From positions 1,426,001-1,490,000 of the forward strand of contig NZ_CP043641.1 in NCBI RefSeq assembly GCF_014217625.1: a DNA stretch of 64,000 nucleotides, in the 5' to 3' direction. Positions 52,355 through 61,051 of this stretch are shown here, one piece after another (the stretch's first letter is position 1; every line of letters begins with the position of its first letter). A program made the translations under genes and the position numbers. Origin of the DNA: Leifsonia shinshuensis. Its GTDB lineage: Bacteria > Actinomycetota > Actinomycetes > Actinomycetales > Microbacteriaceae. The notes below the pieces were generated by a model. That model made no database searches and was not told the origin of the DNA. It was given only the letters and a program-made list of their open reading frames with translations.

Positions 52355-53647
52355 TCAGGCCGCGCGCGCCCGCCTCCCCCGCGCCGCGCCCTTCCACCCG
52401 TAGTCGATCACCACCGCCAGCACCAGGATCCCGAGCAGCGCGAACGCCGTCTTCGGCTCGCTCACGAGCGTCGTCGTGCTGAAGATCACGAACGTCCCGA
52501 GCGTTGCGAGCAGCCCGATCCACAGGATGACCACGTTGCCGCCGGTCTCGTGCCGGATGCGGAGGTGGCCGATGCTCACCGCCGAGAACACCAGCAGGGC
52601 GACAGCGCTGCCGATCGAGGCGATCGCGTTGAGGTTGAAGAACGAGACCAGCAGGATCGCCAGCACGGCCATCACGACCAGGCCGGCCGGGAACGGCCCC
52701 CACTTGCGGCCGAAGAACGGCGGGAACTGGCCGACGCGCGCCAGGTGCTGCGTCATCCCGATCGACGGGTAGAGGCCCGCGTTCACCGCTCCCGTGGTCG
52801 AGAACAGCGCCGTCACCACCATGAGCACGTAGCCGGCCTGGCCCAGCACCGGCTTCGCTGCCTCGGCGAGCGCCGTCGATCCGTACTTCACCACCTCGTC
52901 CGCCGTGAGCGTGCCGAACACCCCCAGCGACACCGCCACGTACACCGTCGTCGCGATGAGCAGCGCGAAGTAGATCGCCTTCGGGAGCTGCCGCGCCGGG
53001 TTCGGGAGGTCCTTCGCCGTGAAGGTGATGACGCCGAAGCCGAGGAAGGCGAAGAAGGTCAGCGCGACACTGGAGATGATGTGCTCCCAGCCCGGGTAGC
53101 CGGACGGCGCCAGCAGAGCCGGGTTCCAGTTCGCGATCGTCACGACCGCGAACAGCACCAGGATCACGAGCACGACGCTCACGATCACCGACTGGACGCG
53201 CGCCACCGCGGCCGCGCCGATGGTGTTGAGCCCGCTCATCACCAGGATGAGCAGCACGCCCAGGACCTTCGCCCAGGTCGGGTCGTCGTGCGCGACGACC
53301 GAACTGGCGTAACTGCCGAACGAGGACGCGATCATCGCGACCACGATCGACCCCGCCGTGAAGAACAGCCAGGCGCCGATCCCGGCGACGTGGCCCTCCC
53401 CGTAGCCCTTCGAGAGGAAGGTGAGGATGCCGCCGCCCGACGGGTACTTCGAGCCGAGCTTGGCGAACGAGTAGCCCTGCAGGAGGGCGATGATCCCGGC
53501 GATGAGGAACGACAGCCAGACCGCCGCCCCGGCGACCGCCCCCGCGGCGCCGAGCAGCGCGAAGATCCCCGCGCCGACCATCGAGCCGACACCGATGTAG
53601 GTCGCCTGCAGCACCGTCATGCGCTTGGCGGTGACCTTCTCACTCAT
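52355..53647 (-). CDS. APC family amino acid permease
   Basis: A 430-aa amino acid-polyamine-organocation transporter. The N-terminal TYIGVGSMVGAGIFALLGAAG is the substrate-binding unwound helix of APC proteins, and about 12 spans follow. SVALTFFAFLGFGVITFTAKDLPNPARQLPKAI (quoted in part) carries the conserved loop after span 6. The ATG 53647 start has GGAGG upstream; the frame is open 23 codons further but lacks a better signal. It is monocistronic and convergent with the TetR gene. The substrate cannot be read from sequence. Confidence 0.92.
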   Translation of the reverse strand: MSEKVTAKRMTVLQATYIGVGSMVGAGIFALLGAAGAVAGAAVWLSFLIAGIIALLQGYSFAKLGSKYPSGGGILTFLSKGYGEGHVAGIGAWLFFTAGSIVVAMIASSFGSYASSVVAHDDPTWAKVLGVLLILVMSGLNTIGAAAVARVQSVIVSVVLVILVLFAVVTIANWNPALLAPSGYPGWEHIISSVALTFFAFLGFGVITFTAKDLPNPARQLPKAIYFALLIATTVYVAVSLGVFGTLTADEVVKYGSTALAEAAKPVLGQAGYVLMVVTALFSTTGAVNAGLYPSIGMTQHLARVGQFPPFFGRKWGPFPAGLVVMAVLAILLVSFFNLNAIASIGSAVALLVFSAVSIGHLRIRHETGGNVVILWIGLLATLGTFVIFSTTTLVSEPKTAFALLGILVLAVVIDYGWKGAARGRRARAA

Positions 53648-53773
53648 CCGCGACCTCCGATCCCCCATCCCCCTCGTCGCTTCCGCGGACTCCGACCAGG
53701 CCACGGGCGCCGCCACGCCAAGGGGGTTGTGCGGCGGCGGCGCCCGAAGCCGGTGACCTCCCGGCGCCGAGCC

Positions 53774-54154
53774 CTACCCCAGCGCCCGCGCCTTCAGGTG
53801 CGCGAACTCGTCCTGCGAGATCGCACCGGAGTCCAGCAGCGCCTGCGCCTTGGCGATCTCGTCGGCCGGGCTGGACGTCGAGGTGACCTCGCGGATGTGC
53901 GCGTCCACCGCCGCCTGGGTGTCCACGGCCTCCTTCATGTTGCGCTCCGCCATGCCGCGGCCGCGCGCAATGAGGTAGACCAGAGCGGTCAGGAACGGCA
54001 CGAAGATCAGGAAGATGATCCAGACCGCCTTCCACCAGCCGTTGAGCTTGTGGTCGCGGAACAGATCGCCGATGATCGCGAACAGCGCGAACAGGTACGC
54101 GACGAACGCGAAGCACCAGAAGAACAGCCAGACCGTACTCCAGAAGTTGCTCAT
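53774..54154 (-). CDS. SHOCT-domain membrane protein, second copy
   Basis: A 126-aa paralogue of the protein at 3406-3885. The membrane part is nearly the same, including the block DLFRDHKLNGWWKA, WIIFLIFVPFLTALVYLIARG and GMAER; the linker diverges; the SHOCT end DEIAKAQALLDSGAISQDEF is again present. It lacks the long Ala/Pro tail of the other copy. The start ATG 54154 follows GAGGGGAGG. It is divergent from the Dcu-type transporter gene, with a 198-nt gap that holds a TTTCGAAA palindrome but no recognised site. The function is unknown. Confidence 0.88.
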   Translation of the reverse strand: MSNFWSTVWLFFWCFAFVAYLFALFAIIGDLFRDHKLNGWWKAVWIIFLIFVPFLTALVYLIARGRGMAERNMKEAVDTQAAVDAHIREVTSTSSPADEIAKAQALLDSGAISQDEFAHLKARALG

Positions 54155-54352
54155 TTCGTTTCCTCCCCTCGAGCGCCGGCCTCTCGCCGGCGACGGGAAT
54201 GTAACCCCGTCGCACACTCTCTGGCTACACCCGGTTTTTGCGCGTTTCGAAATGTTCAGAATTCGAGACAATTCGCAGGATTGGCCCCTCCCCAACGCCG
54301 GATGGGTGATGCATCCTGTGGCCGAACGCGAGACCGAGCGGGGAGGTCGACC

Positions 54353-55837
54353 ATGGACATCGCGTTGGTCATCATTCAGGGGTGCGTCGTCATCGGCGCG
54401 ATCGTTCTCGGCGTCCGGACCGGCGGCATCGGCCTGGGGCTCTGGGGGGTCGTGGGGACCGCGATCCTCGTCTTCGTCTTCCGGCTGCCGCCGGGGTCGC
54501 CGCCGATCGACGCCTTCTTCATCATCATCGCCGTAATCACGGCCTCCAGCGCGATGCAGGCCGCGGGCGGCATCGACTACCTGGTGTCGATCGCGTCGAA
54601 GATCATCCAGCGCAACCCGAGACGTCTCACCTACGTGGCGCCCCTGGTCGCGTTCGTCTTCACCGTGCTCTCGGGCACGTCGAACATCTTCTTCGCGCTC
54701 ATCCCGGTCATCTACGAGACGGCGTACCGCAACGGCCAGCGTCCGGAGCGGGCGCTGGCGGCCTCCACCGTCACGTCGGGCCTCGGCATCACGGCCAGCC
54801 CGGTGTCCGCGGCGATGGCCGCGTACCTGGTGCTGATGGAGTCGAAGGGCTTCGGCCTCCCCCAGGTGCTCGCGATCACCATCCCGTCGGCGATCGTCGC
54901 GTGCATCGTGACGTCGTTCGTGCAGCAGCGGATCGGCAAGGAGCTGCTGCAGGACCCGGTTTTCCTGAAGCGCGTCGACGCCGGGACCGTCGAGGTCCCC
55001 GCCGCGCTGGAGCGCCGCTACGAGGAGCAGGTGGGGCGGGCCGCGCCGGCCGCTGCGACCGTCGGAGACGGCACGGGGGCCGCCGACGCCGCAGCGGCCC
55101 CGACCGCCGTCGCGACCAAGCCGCCGCGCGGCGCCGGCCGGCTGTCGAAGGAGGAGGCCTCCACGATCGAGCACCCCGTCCCGCCGGGCGGAGCGACCGC
55201 CGCGTGGATCTTCGTCGCCGGCACGCTGCTGGTGGTGCTGCTCGGACTCTTCCCGTCGCTGCGCCCGGCCTTCCCGGACGCAGAGGGCAAGCCGCAGCCG
55301 CTCGCGATGGCGGTCGTGATCGAGATGGTGATGTTCACCGTCGCCCTGGTCATCATCCTGGTGCGCCGGGTGAAGCCCTCGCTCGTCGTGGAGCAGCCGC
55401 TGCTGCGCGCCGGCTACGTCGCCGCCGTCGCCCTGTTCGGGATCGCGTGGATGGCCGACACCTTCATCTCCGCCAACGAGGAGACGATCATCAAGCCGCT
55501 GGGCGAGCTCATCCAGGCGAACCCGCTGCTACTGGCCGTCGCCCTGTTCATCGTCTGCGGCCTGACGACCAGCCAGTCCGCGACGACGAACACGCTCATC
55601 CCGATCGCCCTGACCGCCGGCCTCGCGCCCGGGGTGATCACCGCCATGTGGCCGTCCCTGATCGGCGTCTGGCTGTTCCCGGCCAACGGCTCGCAGATCG
55701 CGTCGGTGGAGACCGACCGCACCGGGTCGACCAAACTGACGCAGGTGCCGATCTGGCACTCCTTCACCATCCCGATGCTGGTGTCGTGGGTCGCCGCGGT
55801 GGCGTCCGGCCTCCTGATCCAGCTCGTCGTCCACTGA
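54353..55837 (+). CDS. Dcu family C4-dicarboxylate transporter
   Basis: A 494-aa polytopic membrane protein resembling DcuA/DcuB, which exchange or take up aspartate, fumarate, malate and succinate. Conserved stretches include AVITASSAMQAAGGIDYLV, VFTVLSGTSNIFFALIPVIYE (quoted in part), ASTVTSGLGITASPVSAAMA and WLFPANGSQIASVETDRTGST. A hydrophilic Ala-rich loop of about 70 residues lies around residues 220-290. The start ATG 54353 has GGGAGG upstream. It lies 33 nt before the M20 peptidase gene, so the two are likely co-transcribed; the substrate may be an acidic dipeptide or dicarboxylate. Confidence 0.88.
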   Translation: MDIALVIIQGCVVIGAIVLGVRTGGIGLGLWGVVGTAILVFVFRLPPGSPPIDAFFIIIAVITASSAMQAAGGIDYLVSIASKIIQRNPRRLTYVAPLVAFVFTVLSGTSNIFFALIPVIYETAYRNGQRPERALAASTVTSGLGITASPVSAAMAAYLVLMESKGFGLPQVLAITIPSAIVACIVTSFVQQRIGKELLQDPVFLKRVDAGTVEVPAALERRYEEQVGRAAPAAATVGDGTGAADAAAAPTAVATKPPRGAGRLSKEEASTIEHPVPPGGATAAWIFVAGTLLVVLLGLFPSLRPAFPDAEGKPQPLAMAVVIEMVMFTVALVIILVRRVKPSLVVEQPLLRAGYVAAVALFGIAWMADTFISANEETIIKPLGELIQANPLLLAVALFIVCGLTTSQSATTNTLIPIALTAGLAPGVITAMWPSLIGVWLFPANGSQIASVETDRTGSTKLTQVPIWHSFTIPMLVSWVAAVASGLLIQLVVH

Positions 55838-55870
55838 GCGCGCGTCCGTCAGCAACCTGGAGGAGACACC

Positions 55871-57223
55871 ATGACCGACACCGCAGCCGACGTCACCGCC
55901 GCCGCGAAGGCACTGATGCCCGACGTGCTCGACCGCCTCGACGCGCTCGTGCGCATCCCGTCGGTCGCCTTCCCCGGCTTCGACCCGGAGCCTGTGCACC
56001 GGATGGGCCAGGCCGTCGTCGACCTCTTCGAGGCGGCAGGCGCAGAGGGCGTCCGCCTGCTCGACGTGCCGGGCGGCTACCCGTGCGTCTACGCCGACCT
56101 TCCCGGCCCCGACGGCTCGCCGACGGTGCTGCTCTACGCGCACTACGACGTGCAGCCGGCGCCGGAGAGCCAGGGCTGGTCCACCCCGCCGTGGGAGCCC
56201 ACCCGCAAGGACGACGGCCGCATCTACGGTCGCGGCGCCGCCGACGACAAGTCCGGCCTGGTCGCCAACTACGCCACCCTGAAGCTGCTCGGCGCCGACC
56301 GGCCCTGCCGCGTCATCCTGCTGTCGGAGGGCGAGGAGGAGACCATCTCGCACCTGGAGGCGTTCGTGGAGGCCAACCCCGACCTGTTCGCGTGCGACGC
56401 CGCCGTCATCGCCGACATCGGCGGCCAGGAGGTCGGCCGTCCCGGCCTCACCGTCGCGCTGCGCGGCGACGTCGCGTGCACGGTCACCGTGCGCACGCTC
56501 GAGCACCCCGTCCATTCCGGCGAGTTCGGCGGCGCGGCGCCGGATGCCATGACGGCGATGATCCGCATCCTCGACACCCTGCACGATGAGAACGGCGACA
56601 CGGTCATCCCGGGCGTCGACTCCGGGAGATGGGACGGGGCTGCGATGGACGAGCCGGTGTACCGGGAAGGTTCGGCCATCCTCCCCGGTGTCGACTTCCT
56701 GGGCACCGGCTCTTTGGCCGACCGGATCTGGATGAAGCCCTCGGTGACGGTGCTCGGGATGGACCTCCCGAACACGGCCGAGGCGTCGAACGTGCTGCTG
56801 CCGTCGGTCACGGCGAAGCTCTCGATGCGCATCATCCCCGGTTCGGACGGCGACGCCCAGCTGGAGGCGCTGATGGCGCACCTGCGCTCGCAGCGCCCGT
56901 GGAACTGCGTCGTGGAGGTGGAGAAGGTGAAGGTCGGCCACGCGTTCCGGGTGGACGAGAGCCACCCCGCCATCCCGGCGGCGATGGACGCGATGCGCCA
57001 GGCCTACGGGCGCCAGGTCGAGTCCATCGGCAGCGGCGCCTCCATCCCGCTGGTCGCCTCCCTGAAGAAGGTCTCGCCGGACGCGGCGATCCTGCTCTGG
57101 GGCGCGGAGGACACCAAGCAGTCCCGCATCCACGCCTCGGACGAATCGGTCGACCCGGACGAGATCGAGCGGATGATCGTCACACAGACGCTGTTCATCC
57201 GGGAGTTCGCGGCCGCGATGTAG
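55871..57223 (+). CDS. M20 family metallopeptidase (dipeptidase)
   Basis: A 450-aa zinc peptidase. Metal and catalytic motifs are LLYAHYDVQPAP, IYGRGAADDKSG, ILLSEGEEETIS and VIADIGGQE; the dimerisation domain begins near PGLTVALRGDVACTVTVR. It resembles the carnosinase/CNDP-like dipeptidase group, which cleaves dipeptides in the cytoplasm. The start ATG 55871 follows GGAGGAG. It shares an operon with the Dcu-type transporter and may hydrolyse what that protein imports. Confidence 0.93.
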   Translation: MTDTAADVTAAAKALMPDVLDRLDALVRIPSVAFPGFDPEPVHRMGQAVVDLFEAAGAEGVRLLDVPGGYPCVYADLPGPDGSPTVLLYAHYDVQPAPESQGWSTPPWEPTRKDDGRIYGRGAADDKSGLVANYATLKLLGADRPCRVILLSEGEEETISHLEAFVEANPDLFACDAAVIADIGGQEVGRPGLTVALRGDVACTVTVRTLEHPVHSGEFGGAAPDAMTAMIRILDTLHDENGDTVIPGVDSGRWDGAAMDEPVYREGSAILPGVDFLGTGSLADRIWMKPSVTVLGMDLPNTAEASNVLLPSVTAKLSMRIIPGSDGDAQLEALMAHLRSQRPWNCVVEVEKVKVGHAFRVDESHPAIPAAMDAMRQAYGRQVESIGSGASIPLVASLKKVSPDAAILLWGAEDTKQSRIHASDESVDPDEIERMIVTQTLFIREFAAAM

Positions 57224-57254
57224 GCCGGCGCGGAACGGGACGCGGGGACGGCCG

Positions 57255-57482
57255 ATGCGGGAGCTCGCCAGGTTCGCGGGGGCGGTGGCCCTGATCGCGC
57301 TGGTCGCCCTTGCCACGACGCCCGGACCTGCGTTGAGCACCGTGCGGCTGGTGGACGCGCTGGTGGTGCTGGTCGCTGCGGCGGGGTGCGCGTTCTGCGC
57401 GGGGGTGGCGGAGGTGCGGCGGGCGCGGGAGCTGGAGGCGGTGACGTCGGATCCGGCGGCGAAGGCGGGGGTGCCGTCGTAG
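57255..57482 (+). CDS. Small membrane protein
   Basis: A 75-aa protein with two probable membrane helices (FAGAVALIALVALATTP and LVDALVVLVAAAGCAFCAGVA) and a charged C-terminus (EVRRARELEAVTSDPAAK). I know no family. The start ATG 57255 has GGGGACGG upstream, 31 nt after the M20 peptidase stop, so it may be the third gene of that operon. Confidence 0.55.
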   Translation: MRELARFAGAVALIALVALATTPGPALSTVRLVDALVVLVAAAGCAFCAGVAEVRRARELEAVTSDPAAKAGVPS

Positions 57483-57516
57483 CCGTCCTGTCTCGTTCGC
57501 TGTGTAGTTTGGTCCC

Positions 57517-57810
57517 ATGACCGACCTCCCGGACGCGCTCCCCGCCGACTACGAGCCCGCGCACGTGTTCCGCGTGGTCGCGATCCCGCTCGACCGCGGC
57601 TGGGGCGTGTGGCTGCGCGCCGCCGACGACAGCGTCATCCACAGCTTCGGGATCGGGCTGCCTCCCGAGATGCCGTTCCGTCCGGACGTGCTGGAGGTGC
57701 TGGGGCCCGTGCTCAACCTGCAGTTCCGGCTCGCGTACATGGACGACTCGGCGTGGGACGAGTTGGAGAACCACTGGTCGGCCGTCGTGTACGAGTACAC
57801 GCCGCGCTAG
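57517..57810 (+). CDS. Hypothetical protein
   Basis: A 97-aa acidic soluble protein with several Trp residues (DRGWGVWLRAADDSVIHSFGIGLPP; AYMDDSAWDELENHWSAVVYEYTPR). No known family. TAGTTT (57505-57510) lies 6 nt before ATG 57517 and there is no ribosome site, so it is likely expressed from its own leaderless promoter. Its stop is 7 nt from the convergent small gene. Confidence 0.7.
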   Translation: MTDLPDALPADYEPAHVFRVVAIPLDRGWGVWLRAADDSVIHSFGIGLPPEMPFRPDVLEVLGPVLNLQFRLAYMDDSAWDELENHWSAVVYEYTPR

Positions 57811-57817
57811 CCCGCGC

Positions 57818-58093
57818 TCAGTCGTCTGGCGTGGACATCTGCTCGACGCCCTCGCCGTCCTCCACTGTGCCGGGGACGGTCCCCTCGTAGAGGTAGGCCG
57901 CCGCCTCCGGCCACGCGCTGGCGTCCACCAGGCGGAAGACGTCCACTGCCGCCACTCCCTCGAACGGAGCCGCTGCCCGGATCACCGCGGGAGGTCCGGC
58001 GCCGACGATCGGCAGGCGTCGGCTGACGCTCGGCGCCGACTCGTCGGGGTACAGGAACACGGCCACGAAGCTGGAGAGCGCGTCATCGCCCAT
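57818..58093 (-). CDS. Hypothetical protein
   Basis: A 91-aa protein that I do not recognise. It starts GDDALSSFVAVFLYPDESAPS and has an amphipathic centre (GPPAVIRAAAPFEGVAAVDVFRLVD). The ATG 58093 start has GGGGAAGGG upstream; the open frame extends to 58507, but the extra part is Arg/Ser-rich and looks non-coding. It is divergent from the ribbon-helix-helix-like gene. The 184-nt gap between them shows no feature I can name. Confidence 0.6.
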   Translation of the reverse strand: MGDDALSSFVAVFLYPDESAPSVSRRLPIVGAGPPAVIRAAAPFEGVAAVDVFRLVDASAWPEAAAYLYEGTVPGTVEDGEGVEQMSTPDD

Positions 58094-58277
58094 GACCCTT
58101 CCCCCGATCCGTCGTCGGCGCGACTCCGACCGGCCCGCGCCGTGTCGGGGCGCCCGTCCGGTTCCCCGTGGCGGCATGATGCACCCGCCGCCGCGGGGTC
58201 GGCAAGGGATCGGGCGCCGTCCGGGGGACGAATATCGGGAATAGCCAAGGCGGTGCGATGCGAGGCACAATCCGGGT

Positions 58278-58571
58278 ATGAGCGAAGCCAACGCCACCGG
58301 CCCCACCGCCCTCGGCCCCGGCAGCACGCCAGGGGGGATTCCACTCAAACTGCACCTGAACGAGCCGGAGTACGCCGCGCTCGTCCGGATCGCGTTGCAC
58401 CGACACACGACGGCCTCCCACCTCGTGGAGACCCTCGTCCTCCGCGCCCTCGAACACACCGAGGTGCCGCCGCCGGCCGACTCCTCGCCGAAACGGTCGC
58501 ACACCACCTACGACGAGGCGACGCGCGGGTTCACCCGCGACGGCGCGCGGGTGACTCTGCCGGAGCATTGA
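58278..58571 (+). CDS. Small protein with ribbon-helix-helix-like region
   Basis: A 97-aa protein. Residues 23-58 (LKLHLNEPEYAALVRIALHR then TTASHLVETLVLRALEH) follow the strand-helix-helix pattern of RHH DNA-binding proteins, where a short basic strand precedes two helices. The rest is low-complexity. CACAAT ends 6 nt before ATG 58278, consistent with a leaderless start. No toxin gene is next to it, so antitoxin function is not supported. Confidence 0.6.
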   Translation: MSEANATGPTALGPGSTPGGIPLKLHLNEPEYAALVRIALHRHTTASHLVETLVLRALEHTEVPPPADSSPKRSHTTYDEATRGFTRDGARVTLPEH

Positions 58572-58598
58572 GCCGCTGGCGGGCGTCGCGCAACCCGG

Positions 58599-60944
58599 TC
58601 ACGAGCCGGTGTTGACCGTGTACCGCCCCGCCGCGCACCCGCTCACCAGCCAGCCTCCCGGCATCGCGGCTGTCGCCACCTTCGTGAGTCCCGTCGTGTG
58701 CACCTGCGGCTTCGCCGTGCCGGGCACCCAGACTTCCAGCCCGCAGCTCGGCTCGGTCGTCGTCCCGGACAGCAGCAGGTCCGCGCCCTTCGCCGTCAGC
58801 GTGGTCACCGTCCCGGGCGCCGATCGCGGGTAGGCGCGGCTCAGCACGCTCAGGAGGTCGCTGCGCGGCGGGGCGTCGCCTCCCGTCGCGCAGTCCTGCA
58901 CCATCAGGCCGTTGCCGGTTGGGCCGATGCCGTTCTGCGGGTCGCCGCAGGCCTGCTTCCACACCCAGTACGCGCTGCCGAGCCGGTTCGCGTCCTCCGC
59001 CGTCGCGTAGCGGGCGAGCCGCGCGTCCACGTCGGCCGTGTCGCCCCAGTAGCCGTACTCCCCCGACCACAGCGGCGCCCCGTACTCGTCGGCGACGCGC
59101 TGCGCGAGGGTGAACTGCCGATCGAGGCTCACGATCGGCGGGAGGCCGAGCGAGCGGTCCATCGTGATCGACTCGGCGTAGAGGTGCGGGGAGAACACGA
59201 TGTTCCGGTCGGACGTGAAGCCCGGCGTCGGACCGCTGTCGAAGCCGAGACCCGACCAGAGGATGCTCGGCTCCACCACCACGAGCTGCTGCGACCCGGC
59301 GGCGCGGATCGCCGAGATCGCGCGGTCGTAGAACCGGCCGAGCAGGTACGACGTCGTGACCGGCGCGGTCTCGCCGAAGCCCGGCTCGTTCAGGAGGTCG
59401 TAGCCGGCCACCGTCGGTTCGTCGCGGAACTCTGCGGCAAGCTTCCCCCACGTGGCGACGAGCGCCGACTGGATGCCGTCGGTGTCGAAGTAGAAGTTCT
59501 GGAAGGCCCGGTCGCCGGCGGGCGAGATGTCGCGGCCGGTGAACTGGCAGCGCGGCGCCCCGTCTGTGATCGTCGCCCAGGCCGGGGCGCCGTCGTAGCC
59601 CCACATCGGGTCGGTGCCGGGCCGGCAGTCCGTGCCGGACGGTGTCGCGCCCTTCCACCAGCCGTCCTGATGCATGTCGAGCACGATGTAGAGGCCGTGC
59701 TCTCCGGCCCAGCCGACCGCCTGCTTGATCGCGCCGAGGTACGAGCTCGACAGCGTCCCGCGCTGCGGTTCGAGGGCCGACCAGGACAGGTTCAGCCGGA
59801 CGACATCGAAGCCGTTCGCCGCGATCCCGGCGAAGTCGGCCTCCGTCAGCGGACGCGTCGCCGCGACGCCCTTCTTCGGCTGGTAGAAGTCGACGAGCTG
59901 GTTGACGTTGACGCCGCGCAGCAGCACCTGGTCGCCGCGGCCGTCGGTGATGACCTTCCCGGAGGCGCGCAGGAAGCCGGCGGGCGCGGCGCCGGCGGGC
60001 GCGGCCGCAGCGGAGGCGGGCGCGCCGGCTGATGTCCCCGGCGGCACCACGACCGCGACGACCACCGCGAGGACCACGATCGCCGCGGCCGTCGCCTGCG
60101 CCACCCGCACCCGCCCGGCCGCGGGGATGAGCTCCACGACCAGCGCTCCGACGCCGGCTACCCAGCCGACGCACGCCCCGAACGACAGCCCGTCGGCGAC
60201 CGCGACGTAGGCCGCCATCCCCGGCCACAGGTCGCCACTGAGCCCGCCGTCGACGGCGAACGCGACGATCGCTTGCACGACCCCGACGATCCCGCCCGCG
60301 ACCAGCGCCGCCAGCCAGCCGCCGAGGGCGCCGGGGACGCGCCGCCGCAGCGGGTTCAGGAGCAGCGCGGTGGCGAACGCGATCAGGAGGACGGCGACGA
60401 TCACGGACAGCGCTCCGTGCTCGGGCCGCGCCACAGGGACGCCGGGCGCGTAGGCGGCGCTCGTCCACCACACCCCGGCGAGCAGCGGCGCCGCGGCCGC
60501 GAACAGGGCGGCAGGAATCCACGGCGGACCGCAGCGGTGCACGACGCGCCGGGTCGGGCCGCCGAACCAGCGTGCGACCGCCGCGACGATCAGCGCCGCC
60601 GGGACGGCCTTCGCCGTCACATAGCCCGCCGCCCACGCGCTGACCGGCAGGTTCCACGTCATCACCAGGGCGGCGGCGGCCTGCGCGAGCAGCACCGCCA
60701 GCACGATCCCGGCCACGAGCGTCCAGTACCGCTCGCCCGCGCGCAGCGCCGTCCACCACGTCATCCCGAGCAGCACGGGGACGAAGACGGCGTACGGCGC
60801 GAACGGCCAGACCCCCGCGGTGGACGGCAGCGCCCCCGACCAGCCCGCGAGCGCGAGCAGCCCGGTCGGGTCGAGGACCGCCTGGAGGACGACCAGGACC
60901 AGCGCGGCGCACACCGCGACGAGAGGACGGCGAACCGACTTCAT
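58599..60944 (-). CDS. Multi-span membrane protein fused to GH5-type glycoside hydrolase
   Basis: A 781-aa fusion. The first 305 residues hold about nine hydrophobic segments; an Ala/Pro-rich linker follows. From about residue 335 (ITDGRGDQVLLRGVNVNQLVDF) a GH5-type catalytic domain begins, with NLSWSALEPQRG, YIVLDMHQDGWW, acid/base Glu520 in LLNEPGF and nucleophile Glu629 in LWSGEYG. The pattern is closest to the endoglycoceramidase-like GH5 branch. The topology should place the enzyme outside the cell. A small beta domain ends the protein. The start ATG 60944 is chosen because it opens the first helix. The substrate is unknown. Confidence 0.88.
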   Translation of the reverse strand: MKSVRRPLVAVCAALVLVVLQAVLDPTGLLALAGWSGALPSTAGVWPFAPYAVFVPVLLGMTWWTALRAGERYWTLVAGIVLAVLLAQAAAALVMTWNLPVSAWAAGYVTAKAVPAALIVAAVARWFGGPTRRVVHRCGPPWIPAALFAAAAPLLAGVWWTSAAYAPGVPVARPEHGALSVIVAVLLIAFATALLLNPLRRRVPGALGGWLAALVAGGIVGVVQAIVAFAVDGGLSGDLWPGMAAYVAVADGLSFGACVGWVAGVGALVVELIPAAGRVRVAQATAAAIVVLAVVVAVVVPPGTSAGAPASAAAAPAGAAPAGFLRASGKVITDGRGDQVLLRGVNVNQLVDFYQPKKGVAATRPLTEADFAGIAANGFDVVRLNLSWSALEPQRGTLSSSYLGAIKQAVGWAGEHGLYIVLDMHQDGWWKGATPSGTDCRPGTDPMWGYDGAPAWATITDGAPRCQFTGRDISPAGDRAFQNFYFDTDGIQSALVATWGKLAAEFRDEPTVAGYDLLNEPGFGETAPVTTSYLLGRFYDRAISAIRAAGSQQLVVVEPSILWSGLGFDSGPTPGFTSDRNIVFSPHLYAESITMDRSLGLPPIVSLDRQFTLAQRVADEYGAPLWSGEYGYWGDTADVDARLARYATAEDANRLGSAYWVWKQACGDPQNGIGPTGNGLMVQDCATGGDAPPRSDLLSVLSRAYPRSAPGTVTTLTAKGADLLLSGTTTEPSCGLEVWVPGTAKPQVHTTGLTKVATAAMPGGWLVSGCAAGRYTVNTGS

Positions 60945-61051
60945 GACACTCCATCGTGACAAGGTTCAGAGGCTGGCCGACGTGGGCAGCCAGGACAGAA
61001 TCCATGATTCGGCACTCAGTGTCAAGCAGGCTGCAGTGGCAGGATGACACC

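Noticed and set aside
57818..58507. 229-codon version of the small - strand gene
   Set aside because: The extension beyond ATG 58093 is Arg/Ser-rich, overlaps the divergent promoter and gene at 58278, and a good ribosome site supports the short form.
58278..58571. Antitoxin of a toxin-antitoxin pair
   Set aside because: The RHH-like pattern is present but no toxin-like gene (RelE, MazF, PIN) is adjacent on either side.
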